Position numbers and translations under genes: made by a program. This document shows, piece by piece, positions 24,535 through 32,610 of a stretch of 46,128 nucleotides of DNA. The stretch spans positions 1-46,128 of the forward strand of contig CALLZX010000369.1 of NCBI GenBank assembly GCA_937858935.1, in the 5' to 3' direction. How positions within the stretch are numbered: position 1 is the first letter of the stretch; every line of letters starts with the position of its first letter. The stretch comes from an uncultured Ignavibacteriales bacterium. GTDB taxonomy: Bacteria; Bacteroidota; Ignavibacteria; Ignavibacteriales; Ignavibacteriaceae. The notes beneath the pieces were generated by a model. It did not search any database. It saw only the letters and a list, made by a program, of their open reading frames with translations, and had not been told where the DNA came from.

Positions 24535-25787
24535 AAGTAATCAAGCAATGTCTTTGGCAAAATCATAGCGCCAATTTTTTGTGAAACCTGAAGTAAAAAA
24601 TCTTGATTTTGTAAATCAACAACTGCCCTTGCTAAATCTACTCCGTTTTCATTCTGTGCTAATTCCTGCAGATTAAAATTTTGCTGCTCTAACATACTTT
24701 CAAGTGTTGATATCTGGTTGATAATATTTCCAACTTCTGATTGTTTTGCAGTAATTCGCGAATTGAATTTTTCAACGGCCGTAATCTGATCGTCTGTAGG
24801 GATTATTCCGTTTCTCAAATCATTACTTATCTGTTTAAGCGTATTAAATATATCTGTTGGTTGATTTGCACTAGTGCTAATCGAAGTAGCTGAATTATTT
24901 TCTGATAATGATTTAAGATCCATTGTAAATTGAATTCTGTTCGCTGGCAAATTTACTTCAAATGATAAATCTGATGTTGATCCATCTACAGAAACGAGAT
25001 TACCGTTTAAAGCATTAAATGCAAGTGTCTTTGCTGCAGGCGGAGCTGCAAATACAGTTGTACCTGCTCCATCAACAATATCGTAAGTCATTTGATAAGT
25101 GTTTGCTGCTGTTTTTTGATAATTTGTTTGAAGTTGATATTCATTTCCTAAATTATCATAAATAGTTGAAGTAGTATTAGTGATAGTTCCTACAGCATCA
25201 GCAGTGTTAAAAAAACCTTTGGAGGAAACAATTGTTCCGAAAAGTTCTAATCCTGGCATATTAGTGCTTTGAACTACACTTTGAGAAAACTTAACATTAA
25301 TTTTTCCGCTGGTATCAGTATTTGTTTGATATGATTGGTTATCTGATGAAATGCCATAAGGTTTATTTGAATAATCTGTACCTCCAAAAACATATTTGCC
25401 ATCTGATTTTGTGTTTGCAGTATCAAGCATAATTTTAATAGAGTTGTCTATCATATCTGCGTACACATCCAGGTTACCCTGATTTATAGGGTTCTGAATT
25501 TCTGTTAATTTACCAACAATATTCATAACTTCAGATTGAATTGATTCCATAGCAAAAACAGTTTCATCTAAAAATGAAAGACTGTTTTTAATATTTTTTT
25601 GATACGTTTCAACCTGACCCATTTGATCTGATATTCTGAAAAGTCTTGAAGTTCCAACTGGTGAATCGGATGGTTTTTCAATTTTATTGCCACTAAGAAT
25701 TTGTCTGTTTAATGCAGACATTCTGTCTTTTATCTTATTTGTATTTCCAATGTAGTTGTTGGAAATGATTAAATCACTTATTCTCAT
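24531..25787 (-). CDS. flgL: Flagellar hook-filament junction protein FlgL
   Basis: 418 residues. The N-terminal helix has QILSGNKIEKPSDSPVGTSRL and the C-terminal helix has LARAVVDLQNQDFLLQVSQKIG, both typical of the flagellin/FlgL fold that forms the coiled D0/D1 core. The middle (about 130-300) is larger than in minimal FlgL and is Thr/Asn rich, so it is an exposed domain. FlgL sits between hook and filament on top of FlgK. The gene follows flgK by 1 bp and overlaps the PomA-like gene by 4 bp, a normal flgK-flgL order. Confidence 0.93.
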   Translation of the reverse strand: MRISDLIISNNYIGNTNKIKDRMSALNRQILSGNKIEKPSDSPVGTSRLFRISDQMGQVETYQKNIKNSLSFLDETVFAMESIQSEVMNIVGKLTEIQNPINQGNLDVYADMIDNSIKIMLDTANTKSDGKYVFGGTDYSNKPYGISSDNQSYQTNTDTSGKINVKFSQSVVQSTNMPGLELFGTIVSSKGFFNTADAVGTITNTTSTIYDNLGNEYQLQTNYQKTAANTYQMTYDIVDGAGTTVFAAPPAAKTLAFNALNGNLVSVDGSTSDLSFEVNLPANRIQFTMDLKSLSENNSATSISTSANQPTDIFNTLKQISNDLRNGIIPTDDQITAVEKFNSRITAKQSEVGNIINQISTLESMLEQQNFNLQELAQNENGVDLARAVVDLQNQDFLLQVSQKIGAMILPKTLLDYL

Positions 25788-25788
25788 T

Positions 25789-27147
25789 TTACACCATATT
25801 TAAAATTGTTTGCAAAATCTCATCAGCAACAGTGATGAGTTTAGCCGATGCCTCATATGTTCTCTGAAACTTTAAAACGTTTGTCATCTCTTCATCAACA
25901 GAAACTCCGGATTGCGATGCCCGCAACTGAGCAAGTTCATCCAAAACCATCTGGTTAGCTTGTGTATAATTATTCTGAAGCATTCCATCATTACCAAGTC
26001 CATTAATCATTGATGAATAGCTTTCTTGTAAAGTATTTCCATCCATCAATTTTGCATCAGTAAGTTGAGCAATGCGTAAAGCTATTTCTCCATTACCCTC
26101 TGTTCCATCCAAAGAGATTGCAATTTTATTTGGATCATCAATTAACTCAGTATTAATTATTAATTCACCGTTCACATAACCTTCAAAGAAATTAAGTCCA
26201 GTTTCCTGTGGATCTGTAATTGTGAAACCATTAGCATGTTCTCCATTAACAGCTTCTACTAGTTTATTTATCACTGCATCAAGTTTTTCCTGGTAAGCCG
26301 GAATCTTTTTTGAATATACTTGTGATAAGGCATTAAGTTCACCGCCAGTTAAAACGATTGGATAACTTCCATCTTTAACTTTAAGATTAAGTTTTCCATT
26401 TACTTCTTCAGCTACAAATTCTGAGGAATGCATTCTATCAACCGCAAGTGCGCCGCCAATAGAAATTACTGCAGAGTTTGTGTTATCATAAACAACATTA
26501 ATGTTTACCAAATTACTAAGTTCATCAACCAAAGCATCTCTTTTATCAAGAAGATCGTTTACCGGAACACCATTATATGCATTGGAAAATTGTTCGTAAT
26601 TGATTTGATGAATCTGATCTAGAATTGAATTTACAGAATTTACTTTCTGATGAAATTCCTGTTTAATATCTCCTTTTAAAGTATTCAATGACTGATTTAC
26701 AGAAGTTACTTTTGCTGATAAATTATTTGCTGCATTCAAAACATTTGTTCTTAATGGAACTGAATTTGGAGTAACTGCAAGTTCATTAAAACTATTAAAG
26801 AATGTTGTCATCAGATTTGATATGCCGAGATCTGAAGGTTCTGAAAAGATTTTTTCTACATCACCAACTAGTTGGCTCTGTCTGTTGCTATCAGAAAATT
26901 TTTGATTTGTTCCAATAATGTGTGCATCAACCAATCGGTCTCTCACGCGCATCACATCAGAAATCTTTACCCCGTTGCCCCAAACTAACCCAGCTGTAAG
27001 ATTCGATGTTTCTGTTTCAAACACAATTCGCTGTCTGGAGTAATTTGGATTAGCCGAGTTAACGATATTGTGCGACGTTACTTCTAGAGCCCGTCTGTAT
27101 ACAGCTAAGCTTCTTGAAGATATATCAAATATTTTTGTTAGTGCCAT
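25789..27147 (-). CDS. flgK: Flagellar hook-associated protein FlgK
   Basis: 452 residues. The N-terminus has RRALEVTSHNIVNSANPNYS, the rod/hook family ANP motif, and NQSLNTLKGDIKQEFHQKVN follows in the coiled region. The C-terminus SVDEEMTNVLKFQRTYEASA and ITVADEILQTILNMV is the conserved axial-protein end. It is short compared with enterobacterial FlgK (about 550), mainly by a smaller central domain. It is the first junction protein on the hook and lies 9 bp after its presumed chaperone FlgN and 1 bp before flgL. Confidence 0.94.
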   Translation of the reverse strand: MALTKIFDISSRSLAVYRRALEVTSHNIVNSANPNYSRQRIVFETETSNLTAGLVWGNGVKISDVMRVRDRLVDAHIIGTNQKFSDSNRQSQLVGDVEKIFSEPSDLGISNLMTTFFNSFNELAVTPNSVPLRTNVLNAANNLSAKVTSVNQSLNTLKGDIKQEFHQKVNSVNSILDQIHQINYEQFSNAYNGVPVNDLLDKRDALVDELSNLVNINVVYDNTNSAVISIGGALAVDRMHSSEFVAEEVNGKLNLKVKDGSYPIVLTGGELNALSQVYSKKIPAYQEKLDAVINKLVEAVNGEHANGFTITDPQETGLNFFEGYVNGELIINTELIDDPNKIAISLDGTEGNGEIALRIAQLTDAKLMDGNTLQESYSSMINGLGNDGMLQNNYTQANQMVLDELAQLRASQSGVSVDEEMTNVLKFQRTYEASAKLITVADEILQTILNMV

Positions 27148-27156
27148 TTTATTGCT

Positions 27157-27612
27157 TTAAGCTTTTCTATCAAAAAAATTTTCTTTTTTTGTACCAAGAA
27201 TGTTTTTGATTAAGTCGCGTATAAATTTTCTTGAATTACTAATGATTATTTCATTCTGTGAATTCAATAAAAGAACTTCTTTAACTCTTTCCAATAAGAT
27301 TGCTCTTACCTGGTTAAACTCTTCATAAACTTCAGGATCAATAGCCAATAACACATCCGCCAATTTATCTAAAGCTTCATTTTTATCAGCTTCTATTTGA
27401 TAATGCTTTAAAGCAAAATTCACAGCCTCAGCTCTTTTATCTTCACAGTTTTTTATGCGATGAAGAATTTTTTCTTCCTGTTCAATAGCAATTTCAATAT
27501 CATCCAGCTCACTATTAACAATTGATCTTTGTAATTTCTTAAGCGTGTTAATAAAATCACTTAAGTAAGTGATTTGTTCATAAGTAAGTTTTAAAATCTC
27601 GTCATAGTACAT
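27157..27612 (-). CDS. flgN: FlgN-like flagellar export chaperone
   Basis: 151 residues using ATG at 27610-27612 (MYYDEILKLTYEQITYLSDF). A good ribosome binding site (GAGGAG) lies about 8 bp before it, and a TTG 15 bp further up is rejected. The protein is helical and charged, with two long helices (about 5-50 and 55-110), as expected for FlgN, which keeps FlgK and FlgL ready for export. Sequence signature in this family is weak, so the name rests on size, helix content and position directly before flgK-flgL. It overlaps the end of flgJ by 11 bp. Confidence 0.75.
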   Translation of the reverse strand: MYYDEILKLTYEQITYLSDFINTLKKLQRSIVNSELDDIEIAIEQEEKILHRIKNCEDKRAEAVNFALKHYQIEADKNEALDKLADVLLAIDPEVYEEFNQVRAILLERVKEVLLLNSQNEIIISNSRKFIRDLIKNILGTKKENFFDRKA

Positions 27613-28426
27613 TTTTCGGCTCCTCAAAATTCTTTAGATATCCAATAACACGCTTAACATAAGTTTGCGTTTCTGTAAAAGGTGGAATTCCATTGTATTT
27701 GTCCACATTTCCTGGTCCGGCATTATATCCAGCCAAAGCAAACTTTAGGTTCCCATTGTATTTTCGAAGAAGTTCGGACAAATATTTAGCCCCACCCATA
27801 ATATTTTCTTTTGGGTCCCAAACGTTGTTAATTCCCAGGTATTTTGCAGTTGAATCAATTATCTGCATCAAACCTTTTGCGCTGGCAGTTGAAACAGCAT
27901 TTTCTTTCGCTGATGACTCTGCAAGAATGACAGATTTAATAATATTCTTATCAACACCATAAGTTTCTGATGCATGATCAATTATTTCATCATATTTACT
28001 TAATCTGTCTAAGGATTGATTAGACGGTTTTACTAAGGGAATTTCTAAAGTGCTGGTGGTTACTTCAATCTTGGGTTGTTTTATTATCGGATTTAATTTA
28101 GGATTTAGAACTTCTGTAGATAATTTTTCACCAGTTAATCTTTTATAAATCTCATCTGCAACACCAAGACCGGTTCCTTGTGATATTTTATCAGCAATTT
28201 CATACTGGAAAATGGAATCAAAAAAATCTCCGCCAAAACTATCTTCACCAAACATTCCGCCTGTTGTTTGATTCATACTTTTCAACATCATTGAAGTAAG
28301 TAAACTTTCAAACTGTTTAGAAACGTCAGCCATTTTTTGTTTTTCGGAAACGGAAAGATTCTTTGCAACCGGTGTAAATGGAATGTGTTTCTGTTCGTTA
28401 GTTATTTTTAAACTTAATTCATTCAT
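27602..28426 (-). CDS. flgJ: FlgJ-type rod protein fused to a lytic transglycosylase (SLT) domain
   Basis: 274 residues. The N-terminal rod-binding part (about 25-110) has KQFESLLTSMMLKSMNQTTGG and GGDFFDSIFQYEIADKISQG. After a linker, residues 140-265 form a Slt/MltE-like lysozyme fold: SVILAESSAKENAVSTASAK with catalytic Glu170, then GLMQII, AGYNAGPGNVDKY and YVKRVIGYL. Classical FlgJ of Gammaproteobacteria carries a glucosaminidase domain; here a transglycosylase does the wall opening for the rod. It starts 1 bp after flgI and overlaps flgN. Confidence 0.93.
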   Translation of the reverse strand: MNELSLKITNEQKHIPFTPVAKNLSVSEKQKMADVSKQFESLLTSMMLKSMNQTTGGMFGEDSFGGDFFDSIFQYEIADKISQGTGLGVADEIYKRLTGEKLSTEVLNPKLNPIIKQPKIEVTTSTLEIPLVKPSNQSLDRLSKYDEIIDHASETYGVDKNIIKSVILAESSAKENAVSTASAKGLMQIIDSTAKYLGINNVWDPKENIMGGAKYLSELLRKYNGNLKFALAGYNAGPGNVDKYNGIPPFTETQTYVKRVIGYLKNFEEPKNVL

Positions 28427-28427
28427 T

Positions 28428-29522
28428 TTAGATAATAACTAATTCTGCTATTAATGCTCCGGCTTCTTTAAGTGCCTGGAATATTGCAATTATTTCTTTT
28501 GGAGTTACTTTTAATGAATTAAGTGCGCTTGCAACTTCCTGAACATTTGAGGCTCCTGAGATTGCAATAGTATTTGTTGAATCCTGCATTGCAGTAGGAA
28601 TTAAATTATGAACTACTGCAGTAGTGCCATAAGAAAATTCTGAAGGCTGAGAAACTATCGGATAGTCTTCTATAGTTATATTCAGACTTCCATGCGTTAT
28701 TGAAACAGGTTTTATCTGAACATTTGTACCCGATACTATAGTGCCGGTTCGTTCATTTAATACAACCTTTGCAACATAATCAGTCTCTACGTTCAAGACT
28801 TCAAGCTCAGCAAGAAAATTTACAATGTTCGTCTGCCTGTCTGTTGGTATATTTACACGAATCTCAGAAGCATCAATAGATGTTGCAGCGCTATCACCAA
28901 ACTTTGCATTAATTGATTTAGCAACATTATTTGATGTCGTTAAATCAGGCATTCTTAAATAAACGCTGATTTGCTGATCTGTTACAATTTCACTTTCAAG
29001 AGTTTCTTTCATAACTCCGCCTTGAGGAACTCTTCCGGCAAGTGAGTGATTTTTTGCAACTCTGTTTCCGCTTGCTGTATTGTAATCATATCCTCCTATA
29101 GAAAGAGGCCCTTGGGCAAAAGCATAAACTTCACCAGCGATACCGGAAAGCGGAGTTAATAACAAGGTTCCGCCAAGCAAACTTGAGGCATCCCCCATAG
29201 ACGAAACTGTAACATCAAACTTTGCACCCGGTTTGTAGTTAGAGTTTAAACTTGCTGTAACCATAACAGCGGCTACATTTCTTGTCTTTACATCTGTTTG
29301 AGGAACTGTAATTCCAAATCTTTTTAACATACTTGTAATAGATTGCATAGTAAATTGAGTACGATAACTATCACCTGTTCCGGCTAATCCAACAACTAAC
29401 CCATAACCAATAACCTGCTCAGCATTATCTCCGGAAATTGTGGCAATATCTTTTATCCTTTGAGAGTAGATAAAAGACGATAAAAATAATAGAGCAATTA
29501 ATATTCGGTTAAAGCATTTCAT
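28428..29522 (-). CDS. flgI: Flagellar P-ring protein FlgI
   Basis: 364 residues with a signal peptide (about 1-20, LIALLFLSSFIYSQ). Family motifs are IKDIATISGDNAEQVIGYGLVVGLAGTGD (residues about 22-50), VRNVAAVMVTASL-like KTRNVAAVMVTASL, and NERTGTIVSGTNVQIKPVSI. The C-terminus LNSLKVTPKEIIAIFQALKEAGAL is typical. FlgI forms the periplasmic ring around the rod with FlgA as helper. It lies 8 bp after flgH. Presence of P and L rings shows a Gram-negative double-membrane cell. Confidence 0.96.
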   Translation of the reverse strand: MKCFNRILIALLFLSSFIYSQRIKDIATISGDNAEQVIGYGLVVGLAGTGDSYRTQFTMQSITSMLKRFGITVPQTDVKTRNVAAVMVTASLNSNYKPGAKFDVTVSSMGDASSLLGGTLLLTPLSGIAGEVYAFAQGPLSIGGYDYNTASGNRVAKNHSLAGRVPQGGVMKETLESEIVTDQQISVYLRMPDLTTSNNVAKSINAKFGDSAATSIDASEIRVNIPTDRQTNIVNFLAELEVLNVETDYVAKVVLNERTGTIVSGTNVQIKPVSITHGSLNITIEDYPIVSQPSEFSYGTTAVVHNLIPTAMQDSTNTIAISGASNVQEVASALNSLKVTPKEIIAIFQALKEAGALIAELVII

Positions 29523-29530
29523 ATTTCACC

Positions 29531-30100
29531 TTAAAATATCCAGTGGAAGAATTTTGTTAGCCAGCCTGGAGATTGAGCATCATCAATTAGCCCATTACCT
29601 TCAAAACTAATTTCAGCATCAGAAATGTTGTAAGATAAAACTGAGTTATCTGCTCTAACATCTGACGTTCTTACAATCCCTTTTATATTGATTAATTGTT
29701 CTTCACCATTTATTGAAATCTTTTTACTTCCGCTTATCAACATATTTCCGTTATCAAGTACTGAATCAATTGTTGCACTTATTTTTGTTTGTATCATGCC
29801 AGATGATTCCGTTGAACCAGAACCATTAAACTCATTATTCGAACCGATACCCAAATCAACTTCAGGGACATCAGTTGTGTTTACTGTGCCTGCAAGATTG
29901 AATCCCAAATCACTTTCTCTTGAGCTGTTAGTTTTAGCTTTGTTTGTTGCAAGTGATGATTCAACCACAATAATTGTAATAGCATCGCCGATAATAGATG
30001 CTTTTTGATCTGAGAATAATGAGTAATAAGAATTCTTTCTCATATTCTGCGGAAAAGCTGTTGTTAAAAAAAGAACAGATATTAATAATATTTTTTTCAT
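29531..30100 (-). CDS. flgH: Flagellar L-ring protein FlgH, without lipobox cysteine
   Basis: 189 residues. After a signal peptide (about 1-17, ILLISVLFLTTAFPQ) come SLFSDQKASIIGDAITIIVVE and ATNKAKTNSS, the FlgH core, then NGNMLISGSKKISINGEEQ and VRTSDVRADNSVLSYNISDAEI. Proteobacterial FlgH is a lipoprotein with an N-terminal Cys; this protein has no Cys anywhere, so it must reach the outer membrane without a lipid anchor. It lies 3 bp after flgA and 8 bp before flgI. Confidence 0.94.
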   Translation of the reverse strand: MKKILLISVLFLTTAFPQNMRKNSYYSLFSDQKASIIGDAITIIVVESSLATNKAKTNSSRESDLGFNLAGTVNTTDVPEVDLGIGSNNEFNGSGSTESSGMIQTKISATIDSVLDNGNMLISGSKKISINGEEQLINIKGIVRTSDVRADNSVLSYNISDAEISFEGNGLIDDAQSPGWLTKFFHWIF

Positions 30101-30103
30101 TTA

Positions 30104-30745
30104 TTATTCAACCACCACTTTTGTTGCATCAATAATTCTTGCTTTAAATATTTTATTGCTTGAAGAAACAAATTCAATCGTATCTCCGGCACCACCCTGC
30201 TGTCTTGCGAAAGCTTCTGTTTTTACAATTACATTTCCATTCCTAACTTCAGCAGAAACTTTATCACCAGAACTTATTAGTGGAATCTTCTCAATCTTTT
30301 CTTCAAAGAGGATTTCGCCTTTTTTTATAAATGTTTTTGCTCGAAAATTTAAAACAGCAAAATCAACACTTACTGGATTGCCGTTGAGTCTTGTTACATC
30401 TAAAACTTTTTCTTCAAAACCTGAAATATTCAGCAATTCTTTTTTTTCATAATCTCTATTTGCAACCAAAAGTTTTTTGAACAATTGCACTTTTATAGAA
30501 ACAACGGAAGCAGAAGTTTTCTTTCCTTTTGTTGCGATAACTGGAATGAAAACAACGCCTTTACTCAAATTGATGTTTCGTGTATAATCAATTTCTATTT
30601 TATCATCAGATGAAAAGTTCTGCTGAAGTTGTATTTCGATTCTTTGATATTCAGGAAATTCTTTCTGTAAATAGTTCAGAACTTGCTCATTAAATGGTTG
30701 AGCAAGCAGTCGAACACTAAAAAATATGATTAGTAAATATTTCAT
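30104..30745 (-). CDS. flgA: Flagellar P-ring assembly chaperone FlgA
   Basis: 213 residues with an N-terminal signal peptide (about 1-16). The C-terminal SAF-type part covers about 110-213 and has VTRLNGNPVSVDFAVLNFRA, FIKKGEILFEEKIEKIPLIS and the typical end GDTIEFVSSSNKIFKARIID. FlgA helps FlgI fold and assemble in the periplasm. The gene sits between flgG (8 bp) and flgH (3 bp), the usual flgF-G-A-H-I order of many non-enteric bacteria. Confidence 0.88.
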   Translation of the reverse strand: MKYLLIIFFSVRLLAQPFNEQVLNYLQKEFPEYQRIEIQLQQNFSSDDKIEIDYTRNINLSKGVVFIPVIATKGKKTSASVVSIKVQLFKKLLVANRDYEKKELLNISGFEEKVLDVTRLNGNPVSVDFAVLNFRAKTFIKKGEILFEEKIEKIPLISSGDKVSAEVRNGNVIVKTEAFARQQGGAGDTIEFVSSSNKIFKARIIDATKVVVE

Positions 30746-30753
30746 CTTAGTTC

Positions 30754-31551
30754 TTATCTTTTAAGATTGTTAGCCATTGTCATCATTTCTTCAACAGTCT
30801 TTACAGTTTTACTGTTTAGTTCATAAGCACGCTGAGCAGTAATCATAGAAATCATTTCTTCAACAACATCCACATTAGAAGCTTCCAGATATCCTTGATG
30901 CAATTCACCAAAATCATCAAAACCCGGGTTACCAAGTATTGGTCTGCCGCTTTCAGGTGATTCGGAATAGAGATTATCTCCAAGAGCAAGCAATCCACCT
31001 GGATTTAGAAATCTTACTAGTTGAATATTGCCGACCGGAATTCTATTTCCATCAGCTTGCTGTAATTCAACTGCACCGTCTCTTCCTATAATCACACCTA
31101 CAGAATTTTCATCAAGTGCAATTTCAGGATCGAGAAGATATCCGCCAGTTGTACAAAGATTGCCTTCAGAGTTCAGCTTAAAGGAACCATCACGCGTATA
31201 AACGATTGTTCCATCAACTTTTCTTACTTGAAAAAATCCTTCACCTTGTATGGCAACATCAAGTGGATTATTTGTAGCAGCCACATCGCCTTGTAAAAAA
31301 GATTTCTGGGTGGTTGAAGGTTTTACTCCGTTTCCAACTTGTATAGTTCCTGTTCCTGATTCCGAATTACCAGGGGTAGTAGAATTAACAGTATTAACAA
31401 CAACTTCCTGATACATCAAATCCTGAAACTCAGCTTTGTTTTTCTTAAAAGCAGTTGTGTTCATATTTGCCATATTATTCGAGATCACTTCAATGTTAAG
31501 CTGCTGCGCATACATACCTGAAGCTGCTGTTCTTAATGCTCTGTTACTCAT
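30754..31551 (-). CDS. flgG: Flagellar distal rod protein FlgG
   Basis: 265 residues, near the usual 260. The N-terminus RALRTAASGMYAQQLNIEVI with SNNMANMNTTAFKK is the axial-protein motif. FLQGDVAATNNPLDVAIQGEGFFQV and VYTRDGSFKLNSEGNL follow. The C-terminus GYLEASNVDVVEEMISMITAQRAYELNSK is the family signature. It forms the distal rod. A ribosome binding site (GAGGAT) is present and flgF lies 21 bp upstream. Confidence 0.96.
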   Translation of the reverse strand: MSNRALRTAASGMYAQQLNIEVISNNMANMNTTAFKKNKAEFQDLMYQEVVVNTVNSTTPGNSESGTGTIQVGNGVKPSTTQKSFLQGDVAATNNPLDVAIQGEGFFQVRKVDGTIVYTRDGSFKLNSEGNLCTTGGYLLDPEIALDENSVGVIIGRDGAVELQQADGNRIPVGNIQLVRFLNPGGLLALGDNLYSESPESGRPILGNPGFDDFGELHQGYLEASNVDVVEEMISMITAQRAYELNSKTVKTVEEMMTMANNLKR

Positions 31552-31572
31552 TTTATCATCCTCTGTTTACTC

Positions 31573-32274
31573 TTAAATTCTTCCAAGATCATTTGTTTTT
31601 TCTAAAGAATTATCCAAATAATTAACCATCTTATAAGCGGTTTCGTATTCTTTAGAAATGTTAATCATATTTTCAAGCTCAACCATTGGGTTAACATTTG
31701 ATTCTTCTAAGTATCCCTGTCGTACTTCAAATTCTGATTCTTGTGCAATATTCTGAATATCCTGAGTTGAATTAAAATTTAATCCGGATTTTCTCTTTTC
31801 ATAATCATCAATTTTTACAATTAGAAGATCCGCAACGTGTAATTCATTAACCGAAAGTTCACCATTGCGTGAAATTTTAATTTCTGATTCTTCACCATTA
31901 AGAAATTGAGTAAGATTTATTTCCCCGTTTTTTCCCATAACACTGTTGCCTTGCTCATCAACAAGAAATCCTTCATCAGATACTTTAAAATTTCCTTTGC
32001 GCGTAAATTCATATCCATTTTGTGTTTGAATTGTAAACATACCTTCCCCAACTAATGCAAGATCTAACGGATTAAGTGTTTCGTAAATCTGACCTTGTGA
32101 TGTATCTACTGAGCTTCTTATCTGAGATTTACCTTCTGATTTTAAAATTTCGGAAAACAATCCTTCTCTTTTAAACCCTACAGTGTTAAGATTTGCAAGA
32201 TTACCTGATATCTTTTCCATATTTTTATTTGCAGCCATAAGGCTTCTTGCTGATTGATATATTCCTTTAATCAT
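31573..32274 (-). CDS. flgF: Flagellar rod protein FlgF
   Basis: 233 residues. The N-terminus IKGIYQSARSLMAANKNMEK with ISGNLANLNTVGFKRE and the C-terminus QGYLEESNVNPMVELENMIN with ISKEYETAYKMVNYLD are those of proximal rod proteins. NPLDLALVGEGMFTIQ and YEFTRKGNFKVSDEGFL form the shared FlgE/F/G middle. It is shorter than FlgG by about 30 residues and lies just ahead of it, which favours FlgF over a second FlgG. Confidence 0.92.
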   Translation of the reverse strand: MIKGIYQSARSLMAANKNMEKISGNLANLNTVGFKREGLFSEILKSEGKSQIRSSVDTSQGQIYETLNPLDLALVGEGMFTIQTQNGYEFTRKGNFKVSDEGFLVDEQGNSVMGKNGEINLTQFLNGEESEIKISRNGELSVNELHVADLLIVKIDDYEKRKSGLNFNSTQDIQNIAQESEFEVRQGYLEESNVNPMVELENMINISKEYETAYKMVNYLDNSLEKTNDLGRI

Positions 32275-32290
32275 TTTAGCTCACCGTTTC

Positions 32291-32608
32291 TTAATTACTA
32301 CACATCTGAATTTTTGCGGCCAATAATATCTCGCCCGCAGGCATTCTTAATTTTTTTGATTTAATCATTAACTGCACTTGATTCACATCTTCAGAGATTT
32401 TTGCTTTCTTTATAAGCTGCTGTCTTTTCTTTTGCTGTTTTTTGTCAGTATGAATTAATAATTTTTCTGAGCGAAGCAATCCAACATTGTGTTTAAACTG
32501 TGCATCAGCTTTGCTTTTAGATCGAAGTCTTCTAAAAAGTAAATAGCTGATTACTATCAGAAGAATAACTATTGCTGCCATTTTGATTAAGAATAATCCA
32601 GTAAACAT
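32291..32608 (-). CDS. Small membrane protein of the flagellar operon, SwrB-like layout
   Basis: 105 residues. One N-terminal membrane helix (about 8-25, MAAIVILLIVISYLLF) is followed by a very basic helix (KKQQKKRQQLIKKAK). The C-terminal segment ISEDVNQVQLMIKSKKLRMP with AGEILLAAKIQ resembles the small helix-turn-helix-like tail of DUF6115/SwrB-type proteins. I cannot name the family with certainty. In Bacillus, SwrB has the same build and also lies shortly after the flagellar sigma factor gene, where it helps activate the basal body. Here it sits between a degenerate kinase (2 bp) and flgF (16 bp). Confidence 0.7.
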   Translation of the reverse strand: MFTGLFLIKMAAIVILLIVISYLLFRRLRSKSKADAQFKHNVGLLRSEKLLIHTDKKQQKKRQQLIKKAKISEDVNQVQLMIKSKKLRMPAGEILLAAKIQMCSN

Positions 32609-32610
32609 TA

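Noticed and set aside
27613..27627. TTG start adding five residues to FlgN
   Set aside because: The ATG at 27612 has a GAGGAG about 8 bp upstream; the TTG overlaps that site.
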